Assembly (NCBI RefSeq): GCF_003385215.1
Contig: NZ_PQHW01000033.1
Location: 1 to 61,055 of the forward strand
Direction: 5' to 3'
Length of the DNA stretch: 61,055 nucleotides
From: Amycolatopsis thermalba
GTDB lineage: Bacteria > Actinomycetota > Actinomycetes > Mycobacteriales > Pseudonocardiaceae
Every line of letters begins with the position of its first letter. Position 1 is the first letter of the stretch. The notes beneath the pieces were generated by a model. The model saw only the letters and a program-made list of their open reading frames with translations. It ran no database searches and was not told the origin of the DNA. Of the stretch, positions 32,495 to 41,588 are shown piece by piece. A program made the translations under genes and the position numbers.

Positions 32495-34669
32495 ATGACG
32501 ACGGCGCATGTCACGTGTCCGCTGTGCGAAGCCACCTGCGGTCTGACCGTCACGTTCGACGGCGGCCAGGTCACCGAGGTGCGCGGGGACGCCGAGGACG
32601 TCTTCTCCCACGGCTTCATCTGCCCCAAGGGCGCGTCGCTGGGCGCGCTGCACCACGACCCGGACCGCCTGCGCACCCCGCTCGTCAAACGCGACGGCAA
32701 GCACGTCCCGGTCTCCTGGGATGAGGCGTTCGCCGAGATCGACACCCGCCTGCTGCCGATCATCGAGGCGCACGGCCGCGACGCCGTCGCCGTCTACGCG
32801 GGCAACCCGAGCGTGCACAACCTGTCCACCGCGCTCTACGGCCGCGTCTTCTTCAAGGCGCTGGGCACCAGGAACTTCTACACCGCGGGCAGCGTCGACC
32901 AGCTGCCCAAGCACTACTCCAGCGGCTACCTGTTCGGCGACGGCATGACGATCCCGGTGCCGGACGTCGACCGCACCCAGCACCTGCTGATGCTCGGCGC
33001 GAACCCGCTGGTTTCCAACGGCAGCCTGATGACCGCGCCCGACATGCGCGGGCGGCTCAAGGCGATCCGGGAGCGCGGTGGCAAGGTGGTCGTGGTCGAC
33101 CCGCGCCGGACCCGCACCGCCCAGGTCGCCGACGAGCACCACGCGATCCGCCCCGGCACCGATGCGCTCCTGCTGTTCGCGCTGGTCAACGTGCTGTTCG
33201 CGGAGGACCGCGTGAGCCTTGGCCACCTCGCCGAGCACGTCACCGGCGTCGCGGACGTCGCCGAGCTGGCCCGCGACTTCCCGCCCGAGGCGGTCGCCCC
33301 GGTCACCGGCATCCCCGCCGGCGACATCCGCCGGATGGCCCGCGAACTGGCCGCCGCCGAGTCCGCGGCGGTTTACGGTCGTATCGGAACCACCACGCAG
33401 GCGTTCGGCACCCTCACCAGCTGGCTCGTCGACGTGCTCAACGTCCTCACCGGCAACCTCGACCGCCCCGGCGGCGTGATGTTCCCGCTCGCCGCCGCCG
33501 GACAGGCGAACAGCGCGCCGGGCAAGCGCCGCCCGTTCCGGCACGGCCGCTGGCGCACCCGGGTGCGCGGGCTGCCCGAGGTGCTCGGCGAGGTCCCGGT
33601 CGCGACCCTGGCCGACGAGATCCTCACCCCGGGCGACGGTCAGGTCCGCGCCCTGATCACGGTCAGCGGCAACCCGTGCCTGAGCACCCCGAACGCCGGG
33701 CGGCTCGCGGAATCGCTGGCGCGGCTGGACTTCATGGTGTCGCTGGACATCTACCGCAACGAGACGACCCGGCACGCCGACGTCATCCTGCCCGGGCCCA
33801 CCCCGCTGGAGCGCCCGCACTACGACGTCGCGCTGTACCAGCTGGCCGTGCGCAACGTGGCGAACTGGACGCCGCCCGCGATGCCCGGCGACCTGCCGCC
33901 GGAGTGGGTGACCATGCTGCGGCTCACGTCCATCGTCACCGGGCAGGGCCCGAACCCGGACATCGAAGCGCTGGACGCGTTCGTGGCGGCACAACTGGCC
34001 CAGCGGTCCGGTCTCGAACCGGCCGCCGGCCGCCGCGGCCCGGAGCGCCTGATCGACCTGATGCTGCGCGCCGGGCCGTACGACCTGACCCTGGCCGACC
34101 TGGAAGCCGCCCCGCACGGCGTCGACCTCGGGCCGCTGCGGCCGCGGGTGCCGGAGGTCCTGTCCACCGCGAGCGGGAAGATCGAGCTGGCGCCGGAGGC
34201 CATCACCGCCGACGTGCCGCGCCTGGCCGCGGAACTCGCGCACGTGCCGGACGGCGAGCTGGTGCTCATCGGACGGCGGCAGCTGTCGTCGAACAACTCG
34301 TGGATGCACAACCTGGAACCGTTGGTGCGCGGGAAGAACCGGTGCACGGTGCAGGTCCACCCGGCGGACGCGGCTCGGCTCGGGCTGGCCGACGGCGAAC
34401 CGGCGCTGGTCAGTTCGACGGCCGGCGAGATCGAGGTGCCGGTGGAGGTCACCGAGGAGATCCGGCCGGGCGTGGTCAGCATCCCGCACGGCTGGGGGCA
34501 CGGCGGGCCGGGCACGCAGACCGCGGTCGCCGCGGCGCACGCGGGCGTCAACAGCAACCTGGTGGCCGACGAGACGCTGCTGGACGCGCTGTCCGGAACC
34601 GCCGTGCTGAACGGGATCCCGGTCGAGGTGACGCCTACCAGGCCGCCGACAGGTCCGCGTGCTGTCTGA
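32495..34669 (+). CDS. Molybdopterin-dependent oxidoreductase (bis-MGD type)
   Basis: A 724-residue single-subunit member of the DMSO-reductase superfamily. The N-terminal [4Fe-4S] motif is CPLCEATCG with the fourth Cys in GFICPKG. Then come GNPSVHNLSTALYGRVFFKA, DQLPKHYSSGY, GANPLVSNGS, VVVDPRRTRTA and the C-terminal MoCo_dinucleotide domain (LIGRRQLSSNNSWMHN, VQVHPADAARLGLADGEPA). It transfers electrons to or from an unknown small substrate in the cytoplasm; no partner electron-transfer subunit is nearby. ATG 32495 directly follows GAGG. Its 3' end overlaps trmH by 35 bp. Confidence 0.9.
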   Translation: MTTAHVTCPLCEATCGLTVTFDGGQVTEVRGDAEDVFSHGFICPKGASLGALHHDPDRLRTPLVKRDGKHVPVSWDEAFAEIDTRLLPIIEAHGRDAVAVYAGNPSVHNLSTALYGRVFFKALGTRNFYTAGSVDQLPKHYSSGYLFGDGMTIPVPDVDRTQHLLMLGANPLVSNGSLMTAPDMRGRLKAIRERGGKVVVVDPRRTRTAQVADEHHAIRPGTDALLLFALVNVLFAEDRVSLGHLAEHVTGVADVAELARDFPPEAVAPVTGIPAGDIRRMARELAAAESAAVYGRIGTTTQAFGTLTSWLVDVLNVLTGNLDRPGGVMFPLAAAGQANSAPGKRRPFRHGRWRTRVRGLPEVLGEVPVATLADEILTPGDGQVRALITVSGNPCLSTPNAGRLAESLARLDFMVSLDIYRNETTRHADVILPGPTPLERPHYDVALYQLAVRNVANWTPPAMPGDLPPEWVTMLRLTSIVTGQGPNPDIEALDAFVAAQLAQRSGLEPAAGRRGPERLIDLMLRAGPYDLTLADLEAAPHGVDLGPLRPRVPEVLSTASGKIELAPEAITADVPRLAAELAHVPDGELVLIGRRQLSSNNSWMHNLEPLVRGKNRCTVQVHPADAARLGLADGEPALVSSTAGEIEVPVEVTEEIRPGVVSIPHGWGHGGPGTQTAVAAAHAGVNSNLVADETLLDALSGTAVLNGIPVEVTPTRPPTGPRAV

Positions 34670-35285
34670 TCCAGGCGTGCATCACGATGCCGGCGGCGAC
34701 CCCGGCGTTGATCGAGCGGGTGGACCCGAACTGCGCGATCGACACGACCATCGCCGCCGCGTCGTGCGCCTCCGCGGACAGGCCGGGGCCCTCCTGTCCG
34801 AACAGCAGCACGCAGTCCCGCGGCAGCTCGGCGGTTTCCACGCGCTGCGAGCCGGGCGTGTTGTCCACGGCGACGATCGCCAGGCCGCGCTCGGCCGCGT
34901 AGGCGACCAGTGACGGCACGTCCGGGTGGTGCTCGAGGTGCTGGTACCGGTCGGTGACCATCGCGCCGCGCCGGTTCCAGCGCCGCCGCCCGACGATGTG
35001 CACGGCCGCCGCGGCGAAGGCGTTCGCGGTGCGCACCACGGTGCCGATGTTGTGGTCGTGCTGGAAGTTCTCGATCGCGACGTGGAACGGGTGCCGCCGC
35101 CGGTCGATGTCGGCGACGATCGCCTCGCGCCGCCAGTACCGGTAGGCGTCCACGACGTTGCGGCGGTCGCCCTCGGCCAGCAGGTCCGGGTCGTAGCGCT
35201 CGTCGGCGGGCCACTCGCCCTCCCACGGGCCGACGCCCACCGGTTCCCGGGCGGTCCACTCGGTCGGGCCGGTCTCGTCGCTCAT
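34635..35285 (-). CDS. TrmH/SpoU family RNA 2'-O-methyltransferase
   Basis: A 216-residue SPOUT methyltransferase. Motif 1 is NFQHDHNIGTVVRTANAF, motif 2 LFGQEGPGLS and motif 3 IAQFGSTRSINAGVAAGI, together making the trefoil-knot SAM site. The N-terminal 60 residues are an Actinobacteria-type extension. It methylates a ribose in tRNA or rRNA; the position is not visible. It starts in the stop of the upstream membrane-anchored protein and is convergent with the molybdopterin gene. Confidence 0.92.
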   Translation of the reverse strand: MSDETGPTEWTAREPVGVGPWEGEWPADERYDPDLLAEGDRRNVVDAYRYWRREAIVADIDRRRHPFHVAIENFQHDHNIGTVVRTANAFAAAAVHIVGRRRWNRRGAMVTDRYQHLEHHPDVPSLVAYAAERGLAIVAVDNTPGSQRVETAELPRDCVLLFGQEGPGLSAEAHDAAAMVVSIAQFGSTRSINAGVAAGIVMHAWIRQHADLSAAW

Positions 35286-35827
35286 CGGACGTGCTCGCTG
35301 AGGTCGGCGAGCAGGTCCGCGGTCGCGATCGTGAGGTCCTGCTGGGTCATCTCGCCGGGGAACACCGCCGCGAGGTGCTCGGCGGTGAGGAACAGGGTCT
35401 GCGTGGTGAGCCGCTGTGCCACCGCCGGCGGGAGGTGGGTGGGAGCGTCCTGGGCTCGTACGGTGAGCGACGGTCCGGGCACCGGCCGTGGCACCAGGAC
35501 CATGGTGGCGGCGCGCGTGGCCGAGACGTATTCGGTGCGGTAGCGCAACTGCAGGACGCGCACCGGCACGCCCCGCCAGTTCCCCGCGAGCTGCAGGTTC
35601 ACCGCGATGCCGTGGTGGTTGCCGGACCCGAGCACGTCGTTGAGGGTGACGAACGTCGCCTGCAGCGGCGGCACCGGTGAGTCGTCGGGCCGCCAGCCGG
35701 TGCGCGCGGCAAGTGCTTGCACCCCCTCGGCGAACGCGTCCTGCGCGGCACGCACCCGCGGGCGCACGACCAGCCCGGCGACCAGGCCGCAGAGCACGAT
35801 GCCGAGCAGGATCAGGACGATGACCAC
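35282..35827 (-). CDS. Membrane-anchored protein of unknown function
   Basis: A 181-residue protein with one N-terminal hydrophobic helix (VIVLILLGIVLCGLVAGLVV) followed by a soluble alpha/beta region (GVQALAARTGWRPDDSPVPP, GVPVRVLQLRYRTEYVSA). The GTG at 35827 leads directly into the membrane segment. A 4-nt overlap couples it to trmH. No family recognised. Confidence 0.75.
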   Translation of the reverse strand: MVIVLILLGIVLCGLVAGLVVRPRVRAAQDAFAEGVQALAARTGWRPDDSPVPPLQATFVTLNDVLGSGNHHGIAVNLQLAGNWRGVPVRVLQLRYRTEYVSATRAATMVLVPRPVPGPSLTVRAQDAPTHLPPAVAQRLTTQTLFLTAEHLAAVFPGEMTQQDLTIATADLLADLSEHVR

Positions 35828-35842
35828 ACCGGTGATTGTGTC

Positions 35843-36232
35843 CTAGGCCTGCGGCATGGCGTGCGTGGCCGGGTGCTCACGGTGCTTCCAGCGCAGGTAG
35901 GCGCCCGCGTAGGAGAAGGCCACCAGCGCCAGCGCGACCACGGCGACCGCCGGCAGCATCGAGCGCGGGAACACCGTGTCGTAGAGGTAGTAGGCGTTGA
36001 ACCCGCCGGGGAGCGGGCCCAGCCCCTGCAGGCCGCGGAAGTAGTCCTCCAGCGCGGTCAGCGGGCACGGGATCGGGAAGACGTTGACCAGCACGCCCCA
36101 GATCGCGAAGAACACGTGCACGAAAACACTGCGTGGCCAACGCCACGCGAGAAACCCGCCGAGGCCGATGTAAAGCAGGGCCAAAATGTGCACTCCGACC
36201 GTTATGTCGGCCAGAACTCCCGCGATCGTCAC
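35843..36232 (-). CDS. DUF2784 family membrane protein
   Basis: A 129-residue protein with four hydrophobic helices and the DUF2784 marks: HILALLYIGLGGFLAWRWPR, IWGVLVNVFPIPCPLTALED (the conserved CPLT.LE) and GGFNAYYLYDTVFP. Family function is unknown. It ends 15 bp before the next minus-strand gene and may share its transcript. Confidence 0.88.
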   Translation of the reverse strand: MTIAGVLADITVGVHILALLYIGLGGFLAWRWPRSVFVHVFFAIWGVLVNVFPIPCPLTALEDYFRGLQGLGPLPGGFNAYYLYDTVFPRSMLPAVAVVALALVAFSYAGAYLRWKHREHPATHAMPQA

Positions 36233-36349
36233 GCCGCCCCCTTCCCGCGATCCCCCTGGTATCGAGATTACTCCTGATCACGCCAGGAATGTCGACTCGA
36301 ATTCCGGAGATCACTTCGGGGATTACCCCTAGGGGGCGGCGTGAATCGG

Positions 36350-36910
36350 CTACAGGCCGAGGTCGTCGAGGTCGAGCAGATACCGGTAGGCGAGGCCTTC
36401 CTTCTCGATCGCCTCGCGCGCACCGGTGCCGCGGTCGACGACCGTCGCCACGCCGACCACGGTCGCACCGGCTTCGTTGAGCGCCTCGACGGCGGTCAGC
36501 ACGCTGCCGCCGGTGGTCGAGGTGTCCTCCACCGCGAGCACCGGCTGACCGGCGACCTCGATGCCCTCGATGCGGCGCTGCATGCCGTGCGACTTGGTGG
36601 CCTTGCGCACCACGAACGCGTCGAGCACCTTCCCGACCGCCGACGCCGAGTGCAGCATCGCGGTCGCGACCGGGTCCGCGCCGAGCGTGAGCCCGCCCAC
36701 GGCCACGTAGTCCCAGTCCGCGGTGAGCTGCCGCATGAGCCGGCCGATGAGCGGGGCCGCCGCGTGGTGCAGCGTGGCCCGCCGCAGGTCGATGTAGTAG
36801 TCGGCCTCCTTGCCGGAGGCCAGCGTCACCTTGCCGTGCACCACCGACAGCTCGGTGATGAGACGTGCCAGTTCGAACTTCGCTGCCTGATCCAACCCGG
36901 GGTTCGCCAC
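36350..36910 (-). CDS. pyrE: Orotate phosphoribosyltransferase
   Basis: A 186-residue type I phosphoribosyltransferase that joins orotate to PRPP to give OMP in pyrimidine synthesis. VTLASGKEADYYIDLRRATL is the orotate/loop region, VVRKATKSHG carries the catalytic loop Lys, and VLAVEDTSTTGGSVLTAVEA is the PRPP-binding motif. The GTG at 36910 lacks a ribosome site; TAAGAC about 7 bases upstream could be the -10 of a leaderless message. No other pyr genes are adjacent. Confidence 0.93.
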   Translation of the reverse strand: MANPGLDQAAKFELARLITELSVVHGKVTLASGKEADYYIDLRRATLHHAAAPLIGRLMRQLTADWDYVAVGGLTLGADPVATAMLHSASAVGKVLDAFVVRKATKSHGMQRRIEGIEVAGQPVLAVEDTSTTGGSVLTAVEALNEAGATVVGVATVVDRGTGAREAIEKEGLAYRYLLDLDDLGL

Positions 36911-37554
36911 GACGGGAAGTCTTACACACGACCACGACACCCCCGCGCCCTCGACGGTCAACGCGCGGCCGCGGAGATCAACGAGCTGCGCGACCTGGTG
37001 GCGGGCCGCCGACGCCCGGTGCCGCATCACGCGACGCCCCGCGGGAGGCCGCGTGACCGGGCACGGCCGGGCGGCGCCGGAGGACCTGGTCACCCACGAC
37101 GACCCCTGGAGTTCGCGGACGCGGGCCTCGGCCCGATGCGCCGATGCAGCCGCAACGAGCCGCCGCACCCGATGCCCACGCGCGAGTCCTGGTACGCGCT
37201 GCTGACCGGCGACACGGGCGCGGTTCTGGCGGAGTCCGCCCTCACGGACGCGATCCCGGTCACGATGCGCACGGGCACGTCCGCCTGGTAGCACGACCAG
37301 CCGTCCGGTGGCCAGGCGCATCTACGTCAGCCCAGCGCTGGACGCGGGAGGCCCGCAAGGCGCGGTGCGCGGCCTTGATCCGCCGGTTCGGCGCGGTGCA
37401 CGTCTGGAGTGGCAACGCCGGTTCCGGCAGCGGGCTCACTGCCGCCTGAAGATCCCGCCCACCTGCGACGCGGGCCGGATCGCGGAGCGCATGGCCGTCC
37501 ACCCGAACCGCATCGGGGCGGTCACGCGTGTCAGCGGGCAGGGCGTGCTCGCCC
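36911..37554. other. 644-bp gap with no convincing gene; possible decayed coding DNA
   Basis: No intact gene was found. Two protein-like scraps occur in different plus frames: ESWYALLTGDTGAVLAESAL up to a stop near 37290, and RIAERMAVHPNRIGAVTRVS up to the stop at 37568. They may be leftovers of one or two broken genes, but I cannot name a family. The minus frame continuing upstream of pyrE is Arg-rich and not protein-like. Confidence 0.4.
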
Positions 37555-38424
37555 TCAGCGGGAGCTGATCGTCCGCGCCACCTCGTCCACCACCGTGCGC
37601 GTCGACGGCTGCCACACCAGCCACGTCACCAGCTCCAGCGCCGGTTCCACCACCGGCCGCCACGGCCAGCCGGGCAGCAGGCGCGTCGCGGAGTGCTCGG
37701 TCAGCAGGACGGCGTCGGACTTCGTCGCCTCGGCGCAGGCCCGCGCGTGCTCGGAGAACTGCGCGAACTGCCACAGCGGCACCACCCCCGCGTCGTGGGC
37801 CGCGACCACCAGGCGGTCGTGCGCGACCGGCACCTGCTGCCTGCCGTGGGCGAGGATCCGCATCCCGTCCAGGTCGCGCAGGCGGCACGCGGCACCGTCG
37901 GCGAGCGGGTGGCCGGGCCGGACGGCGACCCCGAACGGCTGGTCGAACAACCGCGCGCCGCGCAGGCTGCCGACCGGCTGCTCGTGCACCAGCCCCAGGT
38001 CGAGCCGGCCCTCGCGGACCATTCGGAGCTGGTCGGTGCTGCTCGCCTCGGTGAGCGTGACCGCGGCGTGCGGCACCGCCGAATCGAGCGCGGCCAGCGT
38101 CGCCAGCAGCCAGTCCGCGGACAGCCCGGGCGGGATCCCGATCTCCACGACCTCCCGCGTCCGGCGCGCGGCCGCGTGCGTGGTTTCCCGGGTGGCGTCG
38201 GCCAGGCGCAGCAGGAGCACCGCGTGCGAGTGCAGCGCGACACCGGCCGGGGTGAGCGTCGTGCCGGTCGCGCCGCGCTCCAGCAGCGGCGCCCCGATGT
38301 CCCGTTCGAGCTGCCGGATCTGACGGCTCAGCGACGGCTGGGTGAGGTGCAGCCGTTCCGCCGCCCGGGTGAGCGAGCCCTCCGCCGCGACGGCGACGAA
38401 GTACCGCAGGTGCCGCAGCTCCAC
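37555..38424 (-). CDS. LysR family transcriptional regulator
   Basis: A 289-residue LysR regulator. The helix-turn-helix is ELRHLRYFVAVAAEGSLTRA with LHLTQPSLSRQIRQLE; the effector domain resembles the PBP2 of aromatic-type LysRs (EIGIPPGLSADWLLATLAAL, GRLDLGLVHEQPVG). The GTG at 38424 follows a run of nine G on its strand that serves as ribosome site. It is divergent to an MFS/FAD-oxidoreductase operon, which it presumably activates through the repeats at 38440-38524. Confidence 0.92.
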   Translation of the reverse strand: MELRHLRYFVAVAAEGSLTRAAERLHLTQPSLSRQIRQLERDIGAPLLERGATGTTLTPAGVALHSHAVLLLRLADATRETTHAAARRTREVVEIGIPPGLSADWLLATLAALDSAVPHAAVTLTEASSTDQLRMVREGRLDLGLVHEQPVGSLRGARLFDQPFGVAVRPGHPLADGAACRLRDLDGMRILAHGRQQVPVAHDRLVVAAHDAGVVPLWQFAQFSEHARACAEATKSDAVLLTEHSATRLLPGWPWRPVVEPALELVTWLVWQPSTRTVVDEVARTISSR

Positions 38425-38478
38425 GCGTCCCCCCCCCTGCCTGATAGGCATGACCGGCCTGATTAACCGGCATTGGAC

Positions 38479-38524
38479 AGGCACGTGTCAAGGCACGTGT
38501 ACTACTCCCTGCCTCTCAGGCAGG
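38479..38524. promoter_or_regulatory. Direct and inverted repeats in the LysR/MFS intergenic region
   Basis: AGGCACGTGT occurs at 38479-38488 and again at 38491-38500, a 12-base step, each containing the palindrome CACGTG. CCTGCCT and AGGCAGG (38508-38524) then form a 7-base perfect hairpin around CTC. These lie within 75 bp of the MFS start and are candidate LysR contact sites or an mRNA leader structure. Confidence 0.55.
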
Positions 38525-38551
38525 ACATCGAAGGAGAAGGGACGCTCAACG

Positions 38552-39760
38552 ATGAGTCGAACTCCCGGCCGGGACCCGTACCGCTGGGTGGTGCTGGTGC
38601 TGTCCTGGGCCGCGTTCACCATGACGTCGGTGGACCGGTCGACGTGGGGACCGGCGTCGGTGGCGGTGGGCGAGCACCTGGGGGTCTCGCTCGCCGGGCT
38701 GGGCGTCTTCGCCACCGGTTACTACGTCGGTTACGTCATCTCGAACGCGGCAGGCGGCGTGCTCACCGACTGGCTGGGCGCGCGCGTCGTGATGGGCGCG
38801 TCGCTGTTCCTCGCCGGCGGGTTCATGATCGCCTTCGGCGAGACCGACTCGGTCCCGGTCGGCATCGCCTTCCAGGCCGCGGTCGGGATCTTCGCCGGCT
38901 GCGACTACTCCGCCGGTGTGAAGCTGATCGCGCAGTGGTTCACGCCGAAGGACCGCGGGTTCGCGATGGGCGTGTTCATGACGGCGACCTCGCTGGGCAC
39001 CGTGATCGCCAACGCGGTCGTGCCGCGCCTGCTCGTATCCGCCGGGTGGCAGACCTCCTACCACGTCTTCGGCGGCGCGTCGATGGTGATCGCGGTGCTG
39101 TGCCTGCTGCTGGTGCGCACGCGGAAGGAAGACACCACCGAGCGCGCGGTGCCGGACCTGCGCCCGCTGGCCCGCTCGCGCGACCTGTGGCTGCTCGGGG
39201 TGGCCGGGTTCGGCGGGCTGTGGGGCACCTACGGGTTCATCACCTGGTCCAACGCCCTGATGGTCAAGGGCATCGGCCTGAGCGGGGTGCAGGCGGGCGG
39301 GGTGGTCGCGATCTTCGGGATCACCGCGATCGCCGCGAAACCGTGCATCGGGTTCGTCTCCGACCTGCTCGGTGGCAGGCGGAAGGCGCTCACCGTGGTC
39401 GTGCTGGGCGCGTTCGTGGTGGCGCTGCTGGTGTTCGGCACCCGCGACAGCCTGTCCGGGTTCCTGTGGGTGGCGCCGTTCCTGGGCGTCGCGGCCTACG
39501 TCTACAGCCCGCTGATGGTCGCGATGATCCCGCGCATCGCCGGGGTGGGCCTGGCCGGTTCGGCGGCGGGCGCGACCAACGCGTTCTGGCAGCTGGGCAG
39601 CACGGTGGTGCCGGTGGTGCTGGGCGCGGTGTTCCAGGCGACCCATTCGTTCTTCGCGGCGTTCGCCACGCTGGCGGCCGGCCCGCTCGTGGGAGCGCTG
39701 CTGATGCTCGGCGTCCGGGAACAGCGGACGGCGCCTGATCGCGAGAAGGAGACCGTGTGA
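38552..39760 (+). CDS. MFS transporter (ACS / phthalate-permease-like)
   Basis: A 402-residue 12-helix major facilitator. DRSTWGPASVAVGEHLGVS after helix 1, GVLTDWLGARVVMGASLFLA (motif A) and GCDYSAGVKLIAQWFTPKDR resemble the anion:cation symporter group that imports organic acids. Its GTG-coupled neighbour is a FAD oxidoreductase, and a LysR regulator is divergent, so an uptake-plus-oxidation catabolic unit is likely. The ribosome site is distant (GGAG about 16 bases upstream). Confidence 0.9.
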   Translation: MSRTPGRDPYRWVVLVLSWAAFTMTSVDRSTWGPASVAVGEHLGVSLAGLGVFATGYYVGYVISNAAGGVLTDWLGARVVMGASLFLAGGFMIAFGETDSVPVGIAFQAAVGIFAGCDYSAGVKLIAQWFTPKDRGFAMGVFMTATSLGTVIANAVVPRLLVSAGWQTSYHVFGGASMVIAVLCLLLVRTRKEDTTERAVPDLRPLARSRDLWLLGVAGFGGLWGTYGFITWSNALMVKGIGLSGVQAGGVVAIFGITAIAAKPCIGFVSDLLGGRRKALTVVVLGAFVVALLVFGTRDSLSGFLWVAPFLGVAAYVYSPLMVAMIPRIAGVGLAGSAAGATNAFWQLGSTVVPVVLGAVFQATHSFFAAFATLAAGPLVGALLMLGVREQRTAPDREKETV

Positions 39761-40992
39761 AGTACGACGTGATCGTCGCCGGGGGCGGGTCGGCCGGGAT
39801 CGCCGCGGCGGTCGGCGCCCGGCGGGCCGGGGCCCGGACGCTGCTGATCGAGCGCGGCCCCTGTCTCGGCGGGGCGGCGACGCTGCGGAACGTGGTGACC
39901 TACTGCGGTTTGTTCACCCGCGAAGACCGCGAACAGGTGGTGTTCGGTGTCGCCGGGGAGGTGCTCGACGGGCTGCGCGAGCTGGGGGCGGTGAGCGAGC
40001 CGACGCGGTTCACCGCGGTGGCCGTGGTGTTCGATCCCGAGGCGGTGAAACGGGTCGCCGACGACCTGTGCGACGCCGCCGGGGTGGACGTGCTGCTGCA
40101 CTCGCACCTGCTCGGCGCGTCCAGAGTGGACGATCGGGTGCACGCGGTGCGGGTGGCCGACCACTCCGGCGTGCACGAGTACACGGCTTCGGTGTTCGTG
40201 GACGCCACCGGGGAGGCCGACCTGGCGCAGCACGCCGGTGCGGAGGTGCGGTACGGCAACGACGGCTGGGTGCAGAACGGCACGCTGGGCGTGCGGTTCG
40301 GCGGCATCCCGGCGGAGGCGCAGGTCACCCGCGAGGCCGTGCGCGAGGCGGTCCGGGCGGCGAAGGCGCGGGGTGTGCCCGGCCTGACCGCGGAAGGCGG
40401 GTTGATCGCGCGGATGCCGGTGTCCGGCGACGTGATCACCTACCTCGCCGACGAGGGCTACGACGCCCGCGACGCCGCCGACACGAGCCGGGCCGAACGC
40501 AGCGCCCGCCGGCAGGCCGCCGCGTACCTGCGGGTGATCCGGACGCTGCCCGGCTGCGCGGACGCCTACATCGTCAGCACCGGCCCGGAACTGGGCACGC
40601 GCGAGTCGCGGCACCTGGTCGGCCGGACCCAGCTGACCGAGAAGGACGTGCTCTCGCCGGGCCCGGTGGACGACGCGGTGGCGGTCGGCGCCTGGCCGAT
40701 CGAGTACCACCCGGGCGTGGGAGTGCCGTCGGAGTGGCGGTTCATCGGCGAGCCCGGCTACTACGGCATCCCGCTCGGCGTCCTGTGGAGCCGGAACACG
40801 CCGAACCTGTTCTGCGCCGGCCGCACGGTGGACGGCGACCGCGGCGCGGGCGCGTCGCTGCGCGCCATGGGGACCGCCTTCGCAACCGGCCACGCGGCGG
40901 GCGTCGCGGCGGCGCTCAGCGCTCGCGGCGAGGTAAGCGCTCCCGCGGTACGCGAGGAGCTGCAGCGGCAGGGCGCGCGGCTACCGGACTGA
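39757..40992 (+). CDS. FAD-dependent oxidoreductase (FAD_oxidored family)
   Basis: A 411-residue flavoprotein of the PF12831 type: N-terminal KYDVIVAGGGSAGIAAAVGA, ERGPCLGGAATLRNVVTYCG, VFVDATGEADLAQHAGAEV and C-terminal NLFCAGRTVDGDRGAGASLR with MGTAFATGHAAG. The family oxidises diverse small molecules, often alongside a transporter. The GTG start overlaps the MFS stop by four bases, so the two are translationally coupled. Confidence 0.9.
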   Translation: MKYDVIVAGGGSAGIAAAVGARRAGARTLLIERGPCLGGAATLRNVVTYCGLFTREDREQVVFGVAGEVLDGLRELGAVSEPTRFTAVAVVFDPEAVKRVADDLCDAAGVDVLLHSHLLGASRVDDRVHAVRVADHSGVHEYTASVFVDATGEADLAQHAGAEVRYGNDGWVQNGTLGVRFGGIPAEAQVTREAVREAVRAAKARGVPGLTAEGGLIARMPVSGDVITYLADEGYDARDAADTSRAERSARRQAAAYLRVIRTLPGCADAYIVSTGPELGTRESRHLVGRTQLTEKDVLSPGPVDDAVAVGAWPIEYHPGVGVPSEWRFIGEPGYYGIPLGVLWSRNTPNLFCAGRTVDGDRGAGASLRAMGTAFATGHAAGVAAALSARGEVSAPAVREELQRQGARLPD

Positions 40993-41024
40993 GTCGCCCG
41001 GGGCGTGACCGCTGCCCACCCTCA

Positions 41025-41175
41025 CGCAGCGGCGCCCCGGTTGCCGGGCTGCGGCGGCGGGGCGCGTGGGCGCGAGGCGATGCGCCAGGGGCGACTCGGC
41101 CCGGCCCCCTGCTGTGCCGGTGCAGCCTGCGCGGAAGTCCGCGCAGCGGCGCCCGGTTGCCGGGCTGCGGCGCCG
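41025..41175. repeat. Imperfect 35-base direct repeat with hairpin potential
   Basis: Copies at 41025-41060 and 41142-41175 both read CGCAGCGGCGCCC(C)GGTTGCCGGGCTGCGGCG with small differences, 117 bases apart. Each contains CCCGG/CCGGG and GCAGC/GCTGC complementary pairs, so each can fold. The first, just past the FAD-oxidoreductase stop, may act as its terminator. Confidence 0.6.
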
Positions 41176-41289
41176 GTCGCCTCGGGCGCGGGTGCTCGCG
41201 GATTCGCCGTGGGGCCGTGCGGCGAGGGTAGTTCCGCCGGCCCGCGTGTCGCGCTCGCCCGGTAATGCCGTCCGCGCAGCACCACCTAC

Positions 41290-41588
41290 CGGCCTGCCCG
41301 GCGCGAGCATCTGCGCCCCCGTTCGGGCGGACGCGTCAAGGTCTCCGGTCACCTCTTGCGGCATCGCGCCGCTGAGCCAGAGCGTCGCGAAACCGTGCTC
41401 CGTCGCCAGCGCGGTCACCATGCCCGCCTTGTCGCGGAAGTGGTGGGCCGGCGCCGCGTGCGACGCCCCGGCCGGCGTGCCACGTTGCGCAGGCTCAGCG
41501 CCGCCGCGCCGGGCTCGCCGATCGTTTCGGCCGCCGTGTCCAGGATCGCGCGCCGGAGGTCGCCGTGGTGGTAGGAGCCCCTCGTCAT
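41290..41588 (-). pseudogene. TetR family regulator, frameshifted and truncated
   Basis: From ATG 41588 one frame reads MTRGSYHHGDLRRAILDTAA with GAAALSLRNVARR, a standard TetR N-terminus. The recognition helix and ligand domain start (SHAAPAHHFRDKAGMVTALA, EHGFATLWLSGAMPQEVTGD) continue in a different frame, so a frameshift lies near 41475-41490. The sequence loses TetR character below about 41290 and no normal C-terminus is seen. Confidence 0.75.

Noticed and set aside
32264..34540. 758-residue minus frame antisense to the molybdopterin gene
   Set aside because: The plus frame contains all family motifs including the Fe-S cysteines; the minus frame has none.
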